Assembly (NCBI GenBank): GCA_910588635.1
Contig: CAJUPW010000008.1
Coordinates: forward strand, 11,697-75,696
DNA: 64,000 nt
Direction: 5' to 3'
DNA from: an uncultured Oscillospiraceae bacterium
Lineage (GTDB): Bacteria > Bacillota > Clostridia > Oscillospirales > Oscillospiraceae
Shown here: one piece after another, positions 33,664 to 42,449 of the stretch
Layout of the letters: each line of letters opens with the position of its first letter
How positions within the stretch are numbered: the stretch's first letter is position 1
The notes under the pieces: generated by a model
The model's input: the letters and a program-made list of their open reading frames with translations, nothing else
Database searches by the model: none
What the model was told of the DNA's origin: nothing
Translations under genes and position numbers: made by a program

Positions 33664-33668
33664 CCGTT

Positions 33669-34622
33669 TTATGACCGCTCCAATTTAACGGCCGCCTGTT
33701 TCAGCTGGGCGGCGGAATGCTCCAGGGCGGCCCGCTCCTCCCGGCCCAGGGGAATCTCCAGGATTTTTTCCAGGCCGTCTTTGCCCACGATGGAGGGGAT
33801 GCTCAGCGCTACGTCCTCCAGACCGTACTCCCCCTTCAGCACAGCGGAGACGGGAAGCACCGCGTGCTCGTCCTTGACGACGCACTCCGCGATGCGGCCC
33901 ACCGCCATGGCGATTCCGTAGTAGGTGGCCCCCTTTCGCCTGATGATCTCCTGGGCGCTGTCCCGGATTTCCCGATAGATCCAGTCCCGCCTGGCGGCGT
34001 GAAGCTCCTTCGCCCGGAGGCGGCCGAAGTCGTCCAGAGACAGGCCGGATACATTGGCGCCGCTCCACACAGCCAGCTCGCTGTCGCCGTGCTCGCCGAT
34101 GATGAAGGCGTGGACGTTGCGGCTGTCCACCCTCAGCTCCTCTCCCAGCAGCTGCTTCAGCCGACCGGTGTCCAGCACGGTGCCCGAGCCGATGACCCGT
34201 TCCCTGGGGTAGCCGGACAGCTTCCAGGCCGTCTGGGTCAGCACGTCCACCGGATTGGATACGATGAGCAGGATGCCCTCAAAGGGGCGGGCGGTGATCT
34301 CATGCAGAATACTCTTGAGGATCGCGGTGTTTTTGTCGATGAGGTCCAGCCGGGATTCCCCCGGCTTCTGGTTGGCGCCGGCGGTGATGACCACCAGGGC
34401 GCAGTCGGACAGGTCGTCATAGCCCCCCGCGGTGATCTGCATGGCGGCGCCATAGGGCAGGCCGTCGCTGAGGTCCATGGCTTCGCCCTCCGCCTTGGCC
34501 CGGTTGGCGTCCAGCAGAACCAGCTGGGAGAACAGCCCTTGCTGCAAAAATCGGAACGCGATGGAAGCGCCCACAAAGCCGCAGCCGATGATGGCCGCTT
34601 TTCGAGGATTCAATTTATTCAC
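33669..34622 (-). CDS. ldh: L-lactate dehydrogenase
   Basis: A 317-residue NAD-dependent enzyme that interconverts pyruvate and L-lactate. 'IIGCGFVGASIAF' binds NAD. The specificity loop reads 'GANQKPGESRLDL', with Gln at the position that distinguishes lactate from malate dehydrogenases (Arg there in MDH). The catalytic His is in 'IIGEHGDSELAVWS' and the substrate Arg in 'DTGRLK'. Usual length. Single gene, convergent with the EIN-like gene and divergent from ruvX. A fermentative role fits the hydrogenase nearby. Confidence 0.94.
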   Translation of the reverse strand: MNKLNPRKAAIIGCGFVGASIAFRFLQQGLFSQLVLLDANRAKAEGEAMDLSDGLPYGAAMQITAGGYDDLSDCALVVITAGANQKPGESRLDLIDKNTAILKSILHEITARPFEGILLIVSNPVDVLTQTAWKLSGYPRERVIGSGTVLDTGRLKQLLGEELRVDSRNVHAFIIGEHGDSELAVWSGANVSGLSLDDFGRLRAKELHAARRDWIYREIRDSAQEIIRRKGATYYGIAMAVGRIAECVVKDEHAVLPVSAVLKGEYGLEDVALSIPSIVGKDGLEKILEIPLGREERAALEHSAAQLKQAAVKLERS

Positions 34623-34723
34623 TCCTAAAGAAAATTCAGCGTCCGGACAAAAGGCCGGCGGAAACGCCGTATTGATAGTTGTGCCAAATTTGGAGCGGCT
34701 TATGCGAAAAGCGGCTTTATGGG

Positions 34724-34752
34724 TTGCTCTTTCAGGCGGCTTCTTGTATAAT
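34724..34752 (+). promoter_or_regulatory. ruvX promoter
   Basis: TTGCTC, 17-base spacer, TATAAT, 74 bases before ruvX. Confidence 0.7.
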
Positions 34753-34826
34753 AAATATTATTTTCCAGCCCTCCGGGCGGAAAAGACCGCTATTTCAGTT
34801 GGAGGTCAGAGAGAGGACGGAGAAAC

Positions 34827-35249
34827 ATGCGCGTTATGGCAATTGACTACGGAGACGCCCACACCGGGGTGGCCCTGTCCGACCCCACCGGCTTTCTGGT
34901 GGGGACCACCGCAACCATCGACAGCTGGCGGCAGGAGGTGGTGGTGGACCGGCTGGCAGAGCTGATTGAGGAGCACCGCCCGGAGGAGGTAGTGCTGGGC
35001 TTCCCCAAGAACATGGACGGCACCGACGGCCGGAAGGCGGACCGCTACCGGGAGCTGGCCGCCCGGCTGGAGGAGGCCGCCGGCATGAAGGTCATTCTCT
35101 GGGACGAGCGGCGTACCACCATTGACGCCCATCACATTTTGTTCAACCAGGGGAAGGACGGGCGGAAACGGAAGAAGATGGTGGACGCCGTGGCGGCGTC
35201 GCTGATCCTGGAGAACTATCTGGACTATAAACGGATAAAGAGAGAGTGA
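34827..35249 (+). CDS. ruvX: Putative pre-16S rRNA nuclease / Holliday-junction resolvase-like YqgF
   Basis: A 140-residue RNase H-fold protein, full family length. 'MAIDYGDAHTGVALSD' carries the first catalytic Asp, 'VVLGFPKNMDGTDG' the middle motif, 'LWDERRTT' the conserved Glu-Arg segment and 'MVDAVAASLIL' the final Asp. YqgF trims the 5' end of 16S rRNA precursors in E. coli. First gene of a probable two-gene unit with the barnase lipoprotein, which starts 4 bases after its stop. Confidence 0.93.
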   Translation: MRVMAIDYGDAHTGVALSDPTGFLVGTTATIDSWRQEVVVDRLAELIEEHRPEEVVLGFPKNMDGTDGRKADRYRELAARLEEAAGMKVILWDERRTTIDAHHILFNQGKDGRKRKKMVDAVAASLILENYLDYKRIKRE

Positions 35250-35253
35250 TTTT

Positions 35254-35883
35254 ATGAAAAGACAGCTTTCCGCCCTCGCCCTGTCATTGCTGCTCCTGCT
35301 GAGCCTTACCGCCTGCGGCGTGGAGATTCAGGGTACGGACAGCGGCAGCGCGACTATTTTCTATGGGAGCTCCAGCAGCCTGATCGACCTGCCCGTCCAG
35401 GAGCCGGAGAACGGCGGCCAGTCCGCCCCGGAGGGGAATCAAAACCTCCCGGACGGCAATCAAGCCCCTTCCAACGATGAGAACGAGAACGCAAACCCGA
35501 CTGGCGAAAAGGGCGACGACGGAAATCAGCCGGTTGACGAGGAAGGCTGGTACACCTCCAAGGAGGAGGTGGCCCTGTACATCCACCTCTACGGCGAGCT
35601 GCCCGACAACTATGTGACCAAGCGGGAGGCAGAGGAGGCCGGCTGGAGCGGCGGCAACGTGGAGCGCTACACCGGCGAGGGCACCGCCATCGGGGGCAGC
35701 GCCTTCGGCAACCGGGAGGGTTTGCTGCCTAAGGAGCGGGGGAGGACCTACACCGAGTGCGATATTGATACCGTGGGGAAAAACTCTCGGGGCGCAAAAC
35801 GGATCGTATTTTCAAATGACGGACTGGTTTACTATACAGACGACCACTATGAGAGCTTTGAGCTGCTGTATGGGGAGCCATAG
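35254..35883 (+). CDS. Lipid-anchored barnase-like ribonuclease
   Basis: A 209-residue lipoprotein. The signal peptide ends in a lipobox 'SLTAC' with C21 as the lipidation site. Residues ~22-95 form a low-complexity Asn/Gly/Pro/Glu linker. Residues ~98-209 are barnase-like: 'LPDNYVTKREAEEAGW', 'GGSAFGNREGLLPKERGRTY', 'RIVFSNDGLVYYTDDHYESF'. The barnase catalytic set is present by alignment: E168, R179, R183 and H198. A guanyl-preferring RNase on the outer face of the membrane is the direct reading. No barstar-type inhibitor is seen nearby. It starts 4 bases after ruvX. Confidence 0.88.
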   Translation: MKRQLSALALSLLLLLSLTACGVEIQGTDSGSATIFYGSSSSLIDLPVQEPENGGQSAPEGNQNLPDGNQAPSNDENENANPTGEKGDDGNQPVDEEGWYTSKEEVALYIHLYGELPDNYVTKREAEEAGWSGGNVERYTGEGTAIGGSAFGNREGLLPKERGRTYTECDIDTVGKNSRGAKRIVFSNDGLVYYTDDHYESFELLYGEP

Positions 35884-35906
35884 AGAACAGCTTTTTACAA
35901 AACCCC

Positions 35907-35935
35907 TTGCGCCGGGGCGAATTGTTTGGTATAAT
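35907..35935 (+). promoter_or_regulatory. Promoter of SprA-type metalloprotease gene
   Basis: TTGCGC, 17-base spacer, TATAAT with extended -10 TGG. Confidence 0.7.
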
Positions 35936-35970
35936 TATACTGTGAAATTATCAGGAAAGGGGTGTCCGCA

Positions 35971-36762
35971 ATGTCAGCCATCGGGGCCTATGGGAGCTAT
36001 GGCAGCATGAGCGGTTACAGTTCCGTTTATCAAAGAAGAAATACCAACCCCGCCGGTATGGAGCCGGTCAGCCCGGTGTCCCGGGCTCAGACTGCGCCGG
36101 TACCCCCTGTGAGCGGCGTGCCCGCCGTCCGCCGCGGGGCGGCCCAAGCCGTCCCGGAGGAGCAGGAGGGCGAATTCCGGTTCCCCACCATGCGGGAGGG
36201 GGCCGACCCCGCTGAGATGGCGGTGCGCTCCCGCATCCGCTACCTGGACGGCAAAGCGGAGGACCTGAAGAACGAGAGCGGAAAGCAGTCCGAGGGGCTG
36301 GAGAAGTTGCTGCGCGGAGCGGAGACCGGGGAGGACAAGGTGAAGCTCCCCTGGGAGAAGGAGGAGGCCGTCCCTCTGAAGACGGAAGAGGGGGACTCCA
36401 AGACGGCCCAGGAGGTCGTGGAGGAGTCGGAGTGCCAGACCTGCAAGAACCGCAAGTATCAGGACGGCTCCGACGACCCGGGCGTGTCCTTCAAGACCGC
36501 CACAAAGATTGCCCCCGAGCAGGCGGCCTCCGCCGTCCGGGGCCACGAGCAGGAGCATGTGGTCCGGGAGCAGGCCAAGGCCCAGCGGGAGGACCGGAAA
36601 GTGGTCAGCCAGTCTGTGACCATCCACACTGCCATCTGCCCCGAGTGCGGTGACGTGTACGTTTCGGGCGGCACCACCCGCACCACAACCAAGGCAAACC
36701 CCGTGGAGGAGGCCAAACCTGCGGAGGACAAGAAACAGCCCAGCTTTGAAGCGATAGTGTGA
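35971..36762 (+). CDS. SprA-family putative metalloprotease
   Basis: A 263-residue protein without signal peptide. The first ~70 residues are low-complexity (Gly/Ser/Tyr then Pro/Val), followed by charged helices. The C-terminal third has a CxxC ('CQTCKNRKYQDGSDDPGVSF'), then 'AVRGHEQEHVVREQ', an HExxH zinc-protease motif, then 'CPECG' as a second CxxC pair. The arrangement is that of the clostridial SprA-related catalytic domain. Substrate unknown. ATG 35971 is chosen over GTG 35962, which abuts the AAAGGGG ribosome-binding site. Confidence 0.75.
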   Translation: MSAIGAYGSYGSMSGYSSVYQRRNTNPAGMEPVSPVSRAQTAPVPPVSGVPAVRRGAAQAVPEEQEGEFRFPTMREGADPAEMAVRSRIRYLDGKAEDLKNESGKQSEGLEKLLRGAETGEDKVKLPWEKEEAVPLKTEEGDSKTAQEVVEESECQTCKNRKYQDGSDDPGVSFKTATKIAPEQAASAVRGHEQEHVVREQAKAQREDRKVVSQSVTIHTAICPECGDVYVSGGTTRTTTKANPVEEAKPAEDKKQPSFEAIV

Positions 36763-36806
36763 TTAGAAAACATGAAAATCGTGTAGAAGAGCGAAAAGGG
36801 GGTAGA

Positions 36807-37019
36807 ATGATGGTAGATTTGGAGCTGTTAAAAGCGATAGAAGAGATGATGGACCGAAAACTGGATCCTGTCAATCAGCGGCTGGATCGGGTGGAGCAGG
36901 AACTATGCGAAGTCAAGGAGGGCCTGTCTGAAGTCCGGACCGGCGTGAATACTCTGCTGGAGTGGGCCGACGAGGTGGGCGGAGCCATCGCGTTCCCCAT
37001 TCCGAAAATGAATCTGTAA
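36807..37019 (+). CDS. Small coiled-coil protein, 70 residues
   Basis: No family recognised by name. Nearly the whole protein is a heptad-like helix ('NQRLDRVEQELCEVKEGLSE') ending in 'IPKMNL'. AAGGGGG lies upstream of the ATG at 36807. It starts 45 bases after the metalloprotease stop and is closed by a terminator, so it is the second gene of that unit. A structural or adaptor role is inference. Confidence 0.65.
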   Translation: MMVDLELLKAIEEMMDRKLDPVNQRLDRVEQELCEVKEGLSEVRTGVNTLLEWADEVGGAIAFPIPKMNL

Positions 37020-37021
37020 TG

Positions 37022-37050
37022 AACAGCCGGCCCGATGGGCCGGCTGTTTT
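37022..37050 (+). terminator. Terminator before leuS
   Basis: A 12-bp perfect stem (AACAGCCGGCCC and complement) with a GAT loop, then TTTT. Confidence 0.85.
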
Positions 37051-37060
37051 CATAAAACCC

Positions 37061-37089
37061 TTGCAATTGCGGCACCATTCCGCTATAAT
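37061..37089 (+). promoter_or_regulatory. leuS promoter
   Basis: TTGCAA, 17-base spacer, TATAAT. Only about 50 bases separate the transcription start from leuS, too few for a T-box. Confidence 0.85.
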
Positions 37090-37148
37090 GGCATAGAATT
37101 ACGGTCGATTCAGCCTTTCAGGCCAGACGATACAGGAGAGTGTTTGCA

Positions 37149-39650
37149 TTGAAGTACGATTTTACCGCCATTGAGAAGAAGTGGCAGACGAAGTGGAAGG
37201 ACGAAAGGACCTTCGCCTGCAAAAACGGCGACCCCCGGCCTAAGTTCTACGGTCTGGTGGAGTTCCCCTACCCCTCCGGGGCGGGGCTCCATGTGGGACA
37301 CCCCCGGCCCTACACCGCCATGGATGTCATCGCCCGGAAGAAGCGGATGGACGGCTATAATGTCCTGTTCCCCATCGGCTACGACGCCTTCGGCCTGCCC
37401 ACCGAAAACTTCGCCATCAAGAACCATGTGCATCCGGCCATCGTCACAAGGCAGAACATTGAAAACTTCACCCGGCAGCTCCACATGCTGGGCTACTCCT
37501 TCGACTGGGACCGCTGTGTGGACACCACCGACCCCAACTACTACAGGTGGACCCAGTGGATATTCCTCCAGCTTTTCAAGCACGGCCTGGCCTACAAGAC
37601 TACCATGCCGGTGAACTGGTGCACCTCCTGCAAGTGCGTGCTGGCCAACGAGGAGGTGGTCGAGGGGGTCTGCGAGCGGTGCGGCGCCCCTGTGGTCCGC
37701 AAGGAGAAGTCCCAGTGGATGCTGAAAATCACCGCCTACGCCCAGAAGCTTATTGACGGGCTGGACACCGTGGACTTCATCGAACGGGTGAAGGTCCAGC
37801 AGCGCAACTGGATCGGCCGGTCCACCGGCGCGGAGGTCACCTTCAAAGCCACTACCGGGGACGATATTGTGGTATTCACCACCCGCCCCGACACCCTCTT
37901 CGGCGCCACTTATATGGTTATCTCTCCGGAGCACCGCTTTGTAAAGGCGTGGAAGGACAAGCTGACCAACTGGGACGAGGTGGCCGCCTATGTGGAGGAG
38001 GCCGGCCGGAAGTCCGACTTTGAGCGCACCGAGCTGTCCGCCGACAAGGAAAAGACCGGCGTGATGCTGAAGGGCGTGCGGGCTGTCAACCCCGTCAACG
38101 GCCGGGAGATTCCCATCTTTATCTCCGACTACGTCCTGGCCTCCTACGGCACCGGGGCTATCATGGCCGTCCCCGCCCACGATACCCGCGACTGGGCCTT
38201 CGCCAAGAAGTTTGGCTGTGAGATCATTGAGGTGGTCTCCGGGGGCGAGGACGTGCAGAAGGAAGCCTTTACCGCGAAGGATGACACCGGCATCATGGTC
38301 AACTCCGATTTTCTCAACGGTATGACCGTCAAGGACGCCATCCCCGCCATTACCCGCTGGCTGGAGGAGAAGGGTATCGGCCACGAGCAGGTGAACTACA
38401 AGCTTCGGGACTGGGTGTTCTCCCGCCAGCGGTACTGGGGCGAGCCCATCCCTATGGTGTGGTGTGACAAGTGCGGCTGGGTGCCTCTGCCCGAGGATCA
38501 GCTCCCCTTGCTGCTGCCCGATGTGGCCAGCTACGAGCCCACCGACGACGGGGAGTCTCCCCTGTCCAAGATGACCGACTGGGTGAACACCACCTGTCCC
38601 TGCTGCGGAGGACGCGCGCGCCGGGAGACGGACACCATGCCCCAGTGGGCCGGGTCCAGCTGGTACTTCCTGCGGTATATGGACCCCCACAACAACAAGG
38701 CCCTGGTCTCCAAGGAGGCGTTGGACTACTGGGGCCAGGTGGACTGGTACAACGGCGGCATGGAGCACACCACCTTACACCTGCTCTATTCCCGGTTCTG
38801 GAACAACTTCCTTCACGACATCGGGGTGATCCCCTACGCCGAGCCCTACGCAAAGCGCACCAGCCACGGCATGATTTTGGGCAGGAACCCCCACTATGTG
38901 GGCAACGTGGAGACCGAGGAGGAGAAGCAGGCCCTCATCGACAAATACGGAAGCCAGGCCCTCCGGCCCTCGGTGAAGATGTCCAAGTCTCTGGGCAACG
39001 TGGTCAACCCCGACGACGTGATCCGGGACTACGGCGCGGATACCATGCGGCTGTATATTATGTTCATCGGCGACTTTGAAAAGACCGCCACCTGGTCCGA
39101 CGAGTCCGTCCGGGGCTGCAAGAAATTCCTGGACCGTGTCTGGAACCTGAGCGAGAAGCTGAAAGACGGCGGCGGCTACTCCGCCGAAAACGAGCAGGCG
39201 ATCCACAAGGCCATTAAAAAGGTGTCCGACGATATCGAGGCCATGAAGTTCAACACCGCCATCGCCGCGCTGATGTCTCTGGTCAACGACTTCTATGCCA
39301 AGGGAGTCACCAGGGGCGACTACAAGGCCTTGCTGCTGATGCTGTCCCCCTTCGCCCCCCACCTGTGCGAGGAGCTGTGGGAGATGAACGGCTATGGCGG
39401 GCAGGTGTGCCTCCAGCCCTGGCCGGAGTACGACGAGAGCAAAACGGTAGCCGCCACCGCCAGGATGGCCGTGCAGGTGAGCGGCAAGGTGAAGGCCAAC
39501 ATCACGGTTCCCGCCGACGCCTCCGATGAGGACGTGGTGGCCGCCGCCCTGGCCGAGCCCAAGATCGCCAAGCTGGCCGAGGGAATGACCCTGGTCAAAT
39601 CCATCGTGGTCAAGGGCAAGCTGGTCAGCCTGATTTTCAAGCCGCAGTAA
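37149..39650 (+). CDS. leuS: Leucyl-tRNA synthetase
   Basis: An 833-residue class I synthetase that charges tRNA-Leu. The HIGH motif appears as 'HVGHPRPYTAMD', the CP1 editing domain is present (about 220-410; 'FTTRPDTLFGATYMV'), the zinc-like Cys sites 'CTSCKC' and 'CERCG' flank it, KMSKS is 'VKMSKSLGNV', and the C-terminal anticodon-binding and tail domains are complete. The TTG at 37149 gives the usual N-terminus 'MKYDFTAIEKKWQ'; GTG 37140 overlaps the AGGAG site. Confidence 0.97.
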   Translation: MKYDFTAIEKKWQTKWKDERTFACKNGDPRPKFYGLVEFPYPSGAGLHVGHPRPYTAMDVIARKKRMDGYNVLFPIGYDAFGLPTENFAIKNHVHPAIVTRQNIENFTRQLHMLGYSFDWDRCVDTTDPNYYRWTQWIFLQLFKHGLAYKTTMPVNWCTSCKCVLANEEVVEGVCERCGAPVVRKEKSQWMLKITAYAQKLIDGLDTVDFIERVKVQQRNWIGRSTGAEVTFKATTGDDIVVFTTRPDTLFGATYMVISPEHRFVKAWKDKLTNWDEVAAYVEEAGRKSDFERTELSADKEKTGVMLKGVRAVNPVNGREIPIFISDYVLASYGTGAIMAVPAHDTRDWAFAKKFGCEIIEVVSGGEDVQKEAFTAKDDTGIMVNSDFLNGMTVKDAIPAITRWLEEKGIGHEQVNYKLRDWVFSRQRYWGEPIPMVWCDKCGWVPLPEDQLPLLLPDVASYEPTDDGESPLSKMTDWVNTTCPCCGGRARRETDTMPQWAGSSWYFLRYMDPHNNKALVSKEALDYWGQVDWYNGGMEHTTLHLLYSRFWNNFLHDIGVIPYAEPYAKRTSHGMILGRNPHYVGNVETEEEKQALIDKYGSQALRPSVKMSKSLGNVVNPDDVIRDYGADTMRLYIMFIGDFEKTATWSDESVRGCKKFLDRVWNLSEKLKDGGGYSAENEQAIHKAIKKVSDDIEAMKFNTAIAALMSLVNDFYAKGVTRGDYKALLLMLSPFAPHLCEELWEMNGYGGQVCLQPWPEYDESKTVAATARMAVQVSGKVKANITVPADASDEDVVAAALAEPKIAKLAEGMTLVKSIVVKGKLVSLIFKPQ

Positions 39651-39678
39651 CATTCACAGGCTGTTTACAAATCTTCTC

Positions 39679-39707
39679 TTGACAGATGGGGCAAAAGGAA
39701 ATATAAT
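39679..39707 (+). promoter_or_regulatory. rpsU promoter, full consensus
   Basis: TTGACA, 17-base spacer, TATAAT: the only perfect sigma-A consensus in the window. A 70-base leader follows. Confidence 0.92.
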
Positions 39708-39783
39708 AACAATGTTAAAGCCATAAACATGGCCCTACGTGAGCGGGAGTTACCCCGCCGCGCGCGGAGGGAGGGAAATATAA

Positions 39784-39966
39784 ATGTCGGAAGTCCGAGT
39801 GAGAGAAAACGAATCTCTGGAGAGCGCCCTGAAGCGTTTCAAGCGCAGCTGCGCCAAGTCCGGAGTGCTGGCCGAGGTCCGCAAGCGTGAGCACTACGAG
39901 AGCCCCAGCGTCAAGCGCCGCAAGAAGTCTGAGGCCGCCCGCAAGAACCGCAAGAAGTTCTACTAA
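39784..39966 (+). CDS. rpsU: 30S ribosomal protein S21
   Basis: A 60-residue very basic protein with the typical 'LESALKRFKRSCAKSGVLAEVRKRE' order (given here in part) and a Lys/Arg-rich tail 'RKNRKKFY'. It helps initiation on the 30S platform. Perfect promoter, GGAGGGA ribosome-binding site and its own terminator. Confidence 0.97.
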   Translation: MSEVRVRENESLESALKRFKRSCAKSGVLAEVRKREHYESPSVKRRKKSEAARKNRKKFY

Positions 39967-39973
39967 GCAGTAA

Positions 39974-40003
39974 AAACCGCCGGAGCATATGCTCCGGCGG
40001 TTT
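39974..40003. terminator. Bidirectional terminator, rpsU / SLH gene
   Basis: A full palindrome (AAACCGCCGGAGCAT and complement) followed by TTTCTTT, between convergent genes. Confidence 0.85.
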
Positions 40004-40005
40004 CT

Positions 40006-41322
40006 TTATGCCCAGGGAAGCCAGCTTCCGCTGTTCCGGGCCTCCGTCATGTCCAGCGCGCCGTCCAGCATCTCGGCGGCGTCGGCCATAGTCAGAGTGC
40101 CGGACAGGGGGACGGAGCCGGCGTCCTCCGCCCGGATGATCCCCGAGGCGGACAGGTTAGCCGCCGACTGGGTAGCCCAGTGGCCGCCGCCGGCGGAGAA
40201 CACGGCCACCGGCACGTCGGTGATGTCCAGCAGGTTGTCCAGCATTACGGCGGCCTCCGCCCGGGAGATGGAGCTGTCTGCCCGGAATACGGGCGCGCCG
40301 CTTTCGTCCCGGGAGCCCTGAACCACCCCCGCCTTCAGGGCGGCGGAGACGGCCCCCTTGGCCCAGGTGGGGATGGCGTCGTCATCGGAGAAGCCGGTGA
40401 GGGTGACCCCTTCCAGGTCCTCCAGCCCGGCCACCGACATGGCCATGGTGAGGAACTGGGCCCGGGTGACGGGCTGGTTCGGGTCAAAGAAGTACCGCCC
40501 GTTGACGTACCGGCCCACATAGACCCCCTCCTCCGCCAGGCGGATGGCGGCCTTTTGGACGGGGTGTCCGGACAGGTCGGAGTAAGTCACCTTGGTGTCC
40601 GGCTTGTCAATGCGCAGAGACACCTTGGCCTCAGGGGAGGTGTTGCCCGCCGGGTCGATGGCCACATAGGTGAAGGAGTCCCGGCCCGTCTTGTTCTCAT
40701 AGGGGGTGTAGACGAACTGACTGGAGCCGTCCTCCGCCAGAGTGACCGCTCCCCGGGCCGGGGTGGAGGTGAGCTGGAAGGTGAGGGAGTCCCCCTCGCC
40801 GTCCACCGCGTCGAAGTAGCCTGTGATAGCCACGTTTTTATAGGTGGTCAGCTCCATGTTCCGGGCCACCGGAGGGTTGTTCTCCTGGGTGAGGAGATAG
40901 AGGGTCACGGTGGTCTGACGCTCCCCCTGGCGGTCGGAGAAGGCGGGGGTGAACAGCATGGAGGCAGTGGTCACGGAGGGGTGCTCGGCGCACTGGAACC
41001 GCAGGCCGGACAGGGCGGTGGCGTCGATGCGGGCGCCCGGTTCCAGGGGCTGGCCGCCGATGTTCAGCACGCCCGCCCCGGCGTCGGGGAGCTGATCCAC
41101 GGTGATGCCGGCGAGGGAGGTCTTTTCATCGGGCTTGACCACAAAGTCCGCCAGGTCAAAGACGATGGCGGAGCCGACCAGCCCGTTTTTGGAAAAATCC
41201 TCTACATAGGGGGCCTCCGGCTTCTTGTTCCAGAAGAGGGCGGAGGCGGGGAGGGCCAGGGAGAAGGTCAGGCTCAGCGCCAGGAGGGGCGCTGCAGCCC
41301 GGCGGAAAAAATTGCGTTTCAT
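40006..41322 (-). CDS. Secreted surface protein with cadherin-like and S-layer homology domains
   Basis: A 438-residue exported protein. Signal peptide 1-27 with AXA-type cleavage after 'LALPASA'. Residues ~150-245 look like a bacterial Ig/cadherin-like domain ('NNPPVARNMEL', 'FVYTPYENKTGRDSFTYVA'). Residues ~250-438 hold about three SLH motifs, one well formed around 'YFFDPNQPVTRAQFLTMAM' and one around 'VFRADSSISRAEAAVML', which anchor proteins to cell-wall secondary polymers. Ligand or structural partner unknown. Strong GGAGG before the ATG. Confidence 0.88.
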   Translation of the reverse strand: MKRNFFRRAAAPLLALSLTFSLALPASALFWNKKPEAPYVEDFSKNGLVGSAIVFDLADFVVKPDEKTSLAGITVDQLPDAGAGVLNIGGQPLEPGARIDATALSGLRFQCAEHPSVTTASMLFTPAFSDRQGERQTTVTLYLLTQENNPPVARNMELTTYKNVAITGYFDAVDGEGDSLTFQLTSTPARGAVTLAEDGSSQFVYTPYENKTGRDSFTYVAIDPAGNTSPEAKVSLRIDKPDTKVTYSDLSGHPVQKAAIRLAEEGVYVGRYVNGRYFFDPNQPVTRAQFLTMAMSVAGLEDLEGVTLTGFSDDDAIPTWAKGAVSAALKAGVVQGSRDESGAPVFRADSSISRAEAAVMLDNLLDITDVPVAVFSAGGGHWATQSAANLSASGIIRAEDAGSVPLSGTLTMADAAEMLDGALDMTEARNSGSWLPWA

Positions 41323-41491
41323 GGGGATACCTCCTTAAAAATGGATATATCCCTATTGTTTTTCCCGCATAGGGAAATTATGCGGCGAGAAAATATGGAA
41401 AATAAAAGGCGGGCCGCCACAGGGCGGTCCGCGCATCGTCAGGAGAACATGGGGGAGGAGAGGTAGCGGTCTCCGGAGTCGGGAAGGACGG

Positions 41492-42418
41492 CTATGATGG
41501 TTTTACCGGCAAACTCCTCCCGGCGGGCCAGCTGTCCCGCGGCCCAGAGGGCCGCGCCTTGTTAGCCGGCCGTCTGGCCAGCTGGATGGCCGCCCAGAGG
41601 GCCGCGCCGGAGGAGATGCCCACCAGAACGCCCTCCCGTCGGACAGCCTCCCGGCCCATGGCGTAGGCGTCCTGGTCCCTGACCCGTATGACCTCGTCAT
41701 AGCAGCCTCGGTCCAGAGCGGCGGGGATGAAGTTGGCGCCGATGCCCTGGATGCCGTGGGACCCGGCCTGGCCGCCGGACAGCAAGGGGGAGGCGTCGGG
41801 CTCCACCGCCGCCACATGGAGATCGGGGTTTTGTTCCCGCAGATACCGGGCGGTCCCGGACAGGGTGCCGCCGGTGCCCACGCAGACCACCAGGGCGTCC
41901 GCCCTACCAGCCGTGTCCCGCCAGATCTCCGGCCCGGTGGAGCGGTAATGGGCCAGCGGTCCGGCGGGATTTTCAAACTGCCGGGGCATGAAGCTGCCGG
42001 GGATGGAGGAAAGAAGCTCCTCCGCCTTTTTGACCGCCCCCTGCATCCCCTCTACCCCGGGGGTGAGAACCAGCCGGGCTCCGTAGGCGGCCAGCATGGC
42101 CCGCCGCTCGGCGGACATTGAGTCGGGCATGGTGAGGATGACCCGGTAGCCCCGGGCGGCGGCCACCATGGCCAGGCCGATGCCGGTATTGCCCGAGGTG
42201 GGTTCGATAATGGCGCCGCCGGGTGTCAGCTCGCCCCGGGCCTCAGCGTCGTCAATGAGGGTGAGGGCCAGCCGGTCCTTTGCGGAGCCGGCGGGGTTGA
42301 GGTACTCCAGCTTGGCCAGCACGTCCCCCTTCCAGCCGTGGTCCGAGGCCAGGCGGGAGAGGCGGAGCAAGGGGGTATTGCCCACCAGCTGCTCCACGCT
42401 GTCGTATATAGTTGACAT
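41492..42418 (-). CDS. cysK: Cysteine synthase (O-acetylserine sulfhydrylase), C-terminus frameshifted
   Basis: A PLP enzyme that makes cysteine from O-acetylserine and sulfide. 'SAKDRLALTLIDDAE' holds the Schiff-base Lys, 'TSGNTGIGLAMVAA' binds the substrate, and 'GTGGTLSGTARYL' binds the cofactor phosphate. The frame is normal to 'GISSGAALWAAIQLARR', then runs into unrelated residues and stops at 41492. The missing family ending ('GKTIIAVLPDSGDRYLSS' type) is present in another frame, with a stop at 41439-41441. The cause is an imperfect 50-bp tandem duplication (see repeat at 41526). Either a strain mutation or an assembly merge. Start ATG 42418 follows AAAGGA. Confidence 0.85.
   Translation of the reverse strand: MSTIYDSVEQLVGNTPLLRLSRLASDHGWKGDVLAKLEYLNPAGSAKDRLALTLIDDAEARGELTPGGAIIEPTSGNTGIGLAMVAAARGYRVILTMPDSMSAERRAMLAAYGARLVLTPGVEGMQGAVKKAEELLSSIPGSFMPRQFENPAGPLAHYRSTGPEIWRDTAGRADALVVCVGTGGTLSGTARYLREQNPDLHVAAVEPDASPLLSGGQAGSHGIQGIGANFIPAALDRGCYDEVIRVRDQDAYAMGREAVRREGVLVGISSGAALWAAIQLARRPANKARPSGPRDSWPAGRSLPVKPS
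41526..41625. repeat. Imperfect 50-bp tandem duplication inside cysK
   Basis: Two 50-base units share GGCCAGCTG and GCCCAGAGGGCCGCGCC at a 50-base offset. On the coding strand both encode 'GAALWAA.QLARR'. Because 50 is not a multiple of 3, the reading frame shifts after the first-translated copy. The copies differ at several bases, which is unlike a fresh slippage duplication. Confidence 0.8.
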
Positions 42419-42449
42419 AAAAATCCGTCCTTTCCGGAAAAGGCTGGTA

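Noticed and set aside
37090..37148. T-box leader for leuS
   Set aside because: Only about 50 bases lie between the inferred transcription start and the start codon, and no T-box sequence or terminator is present.
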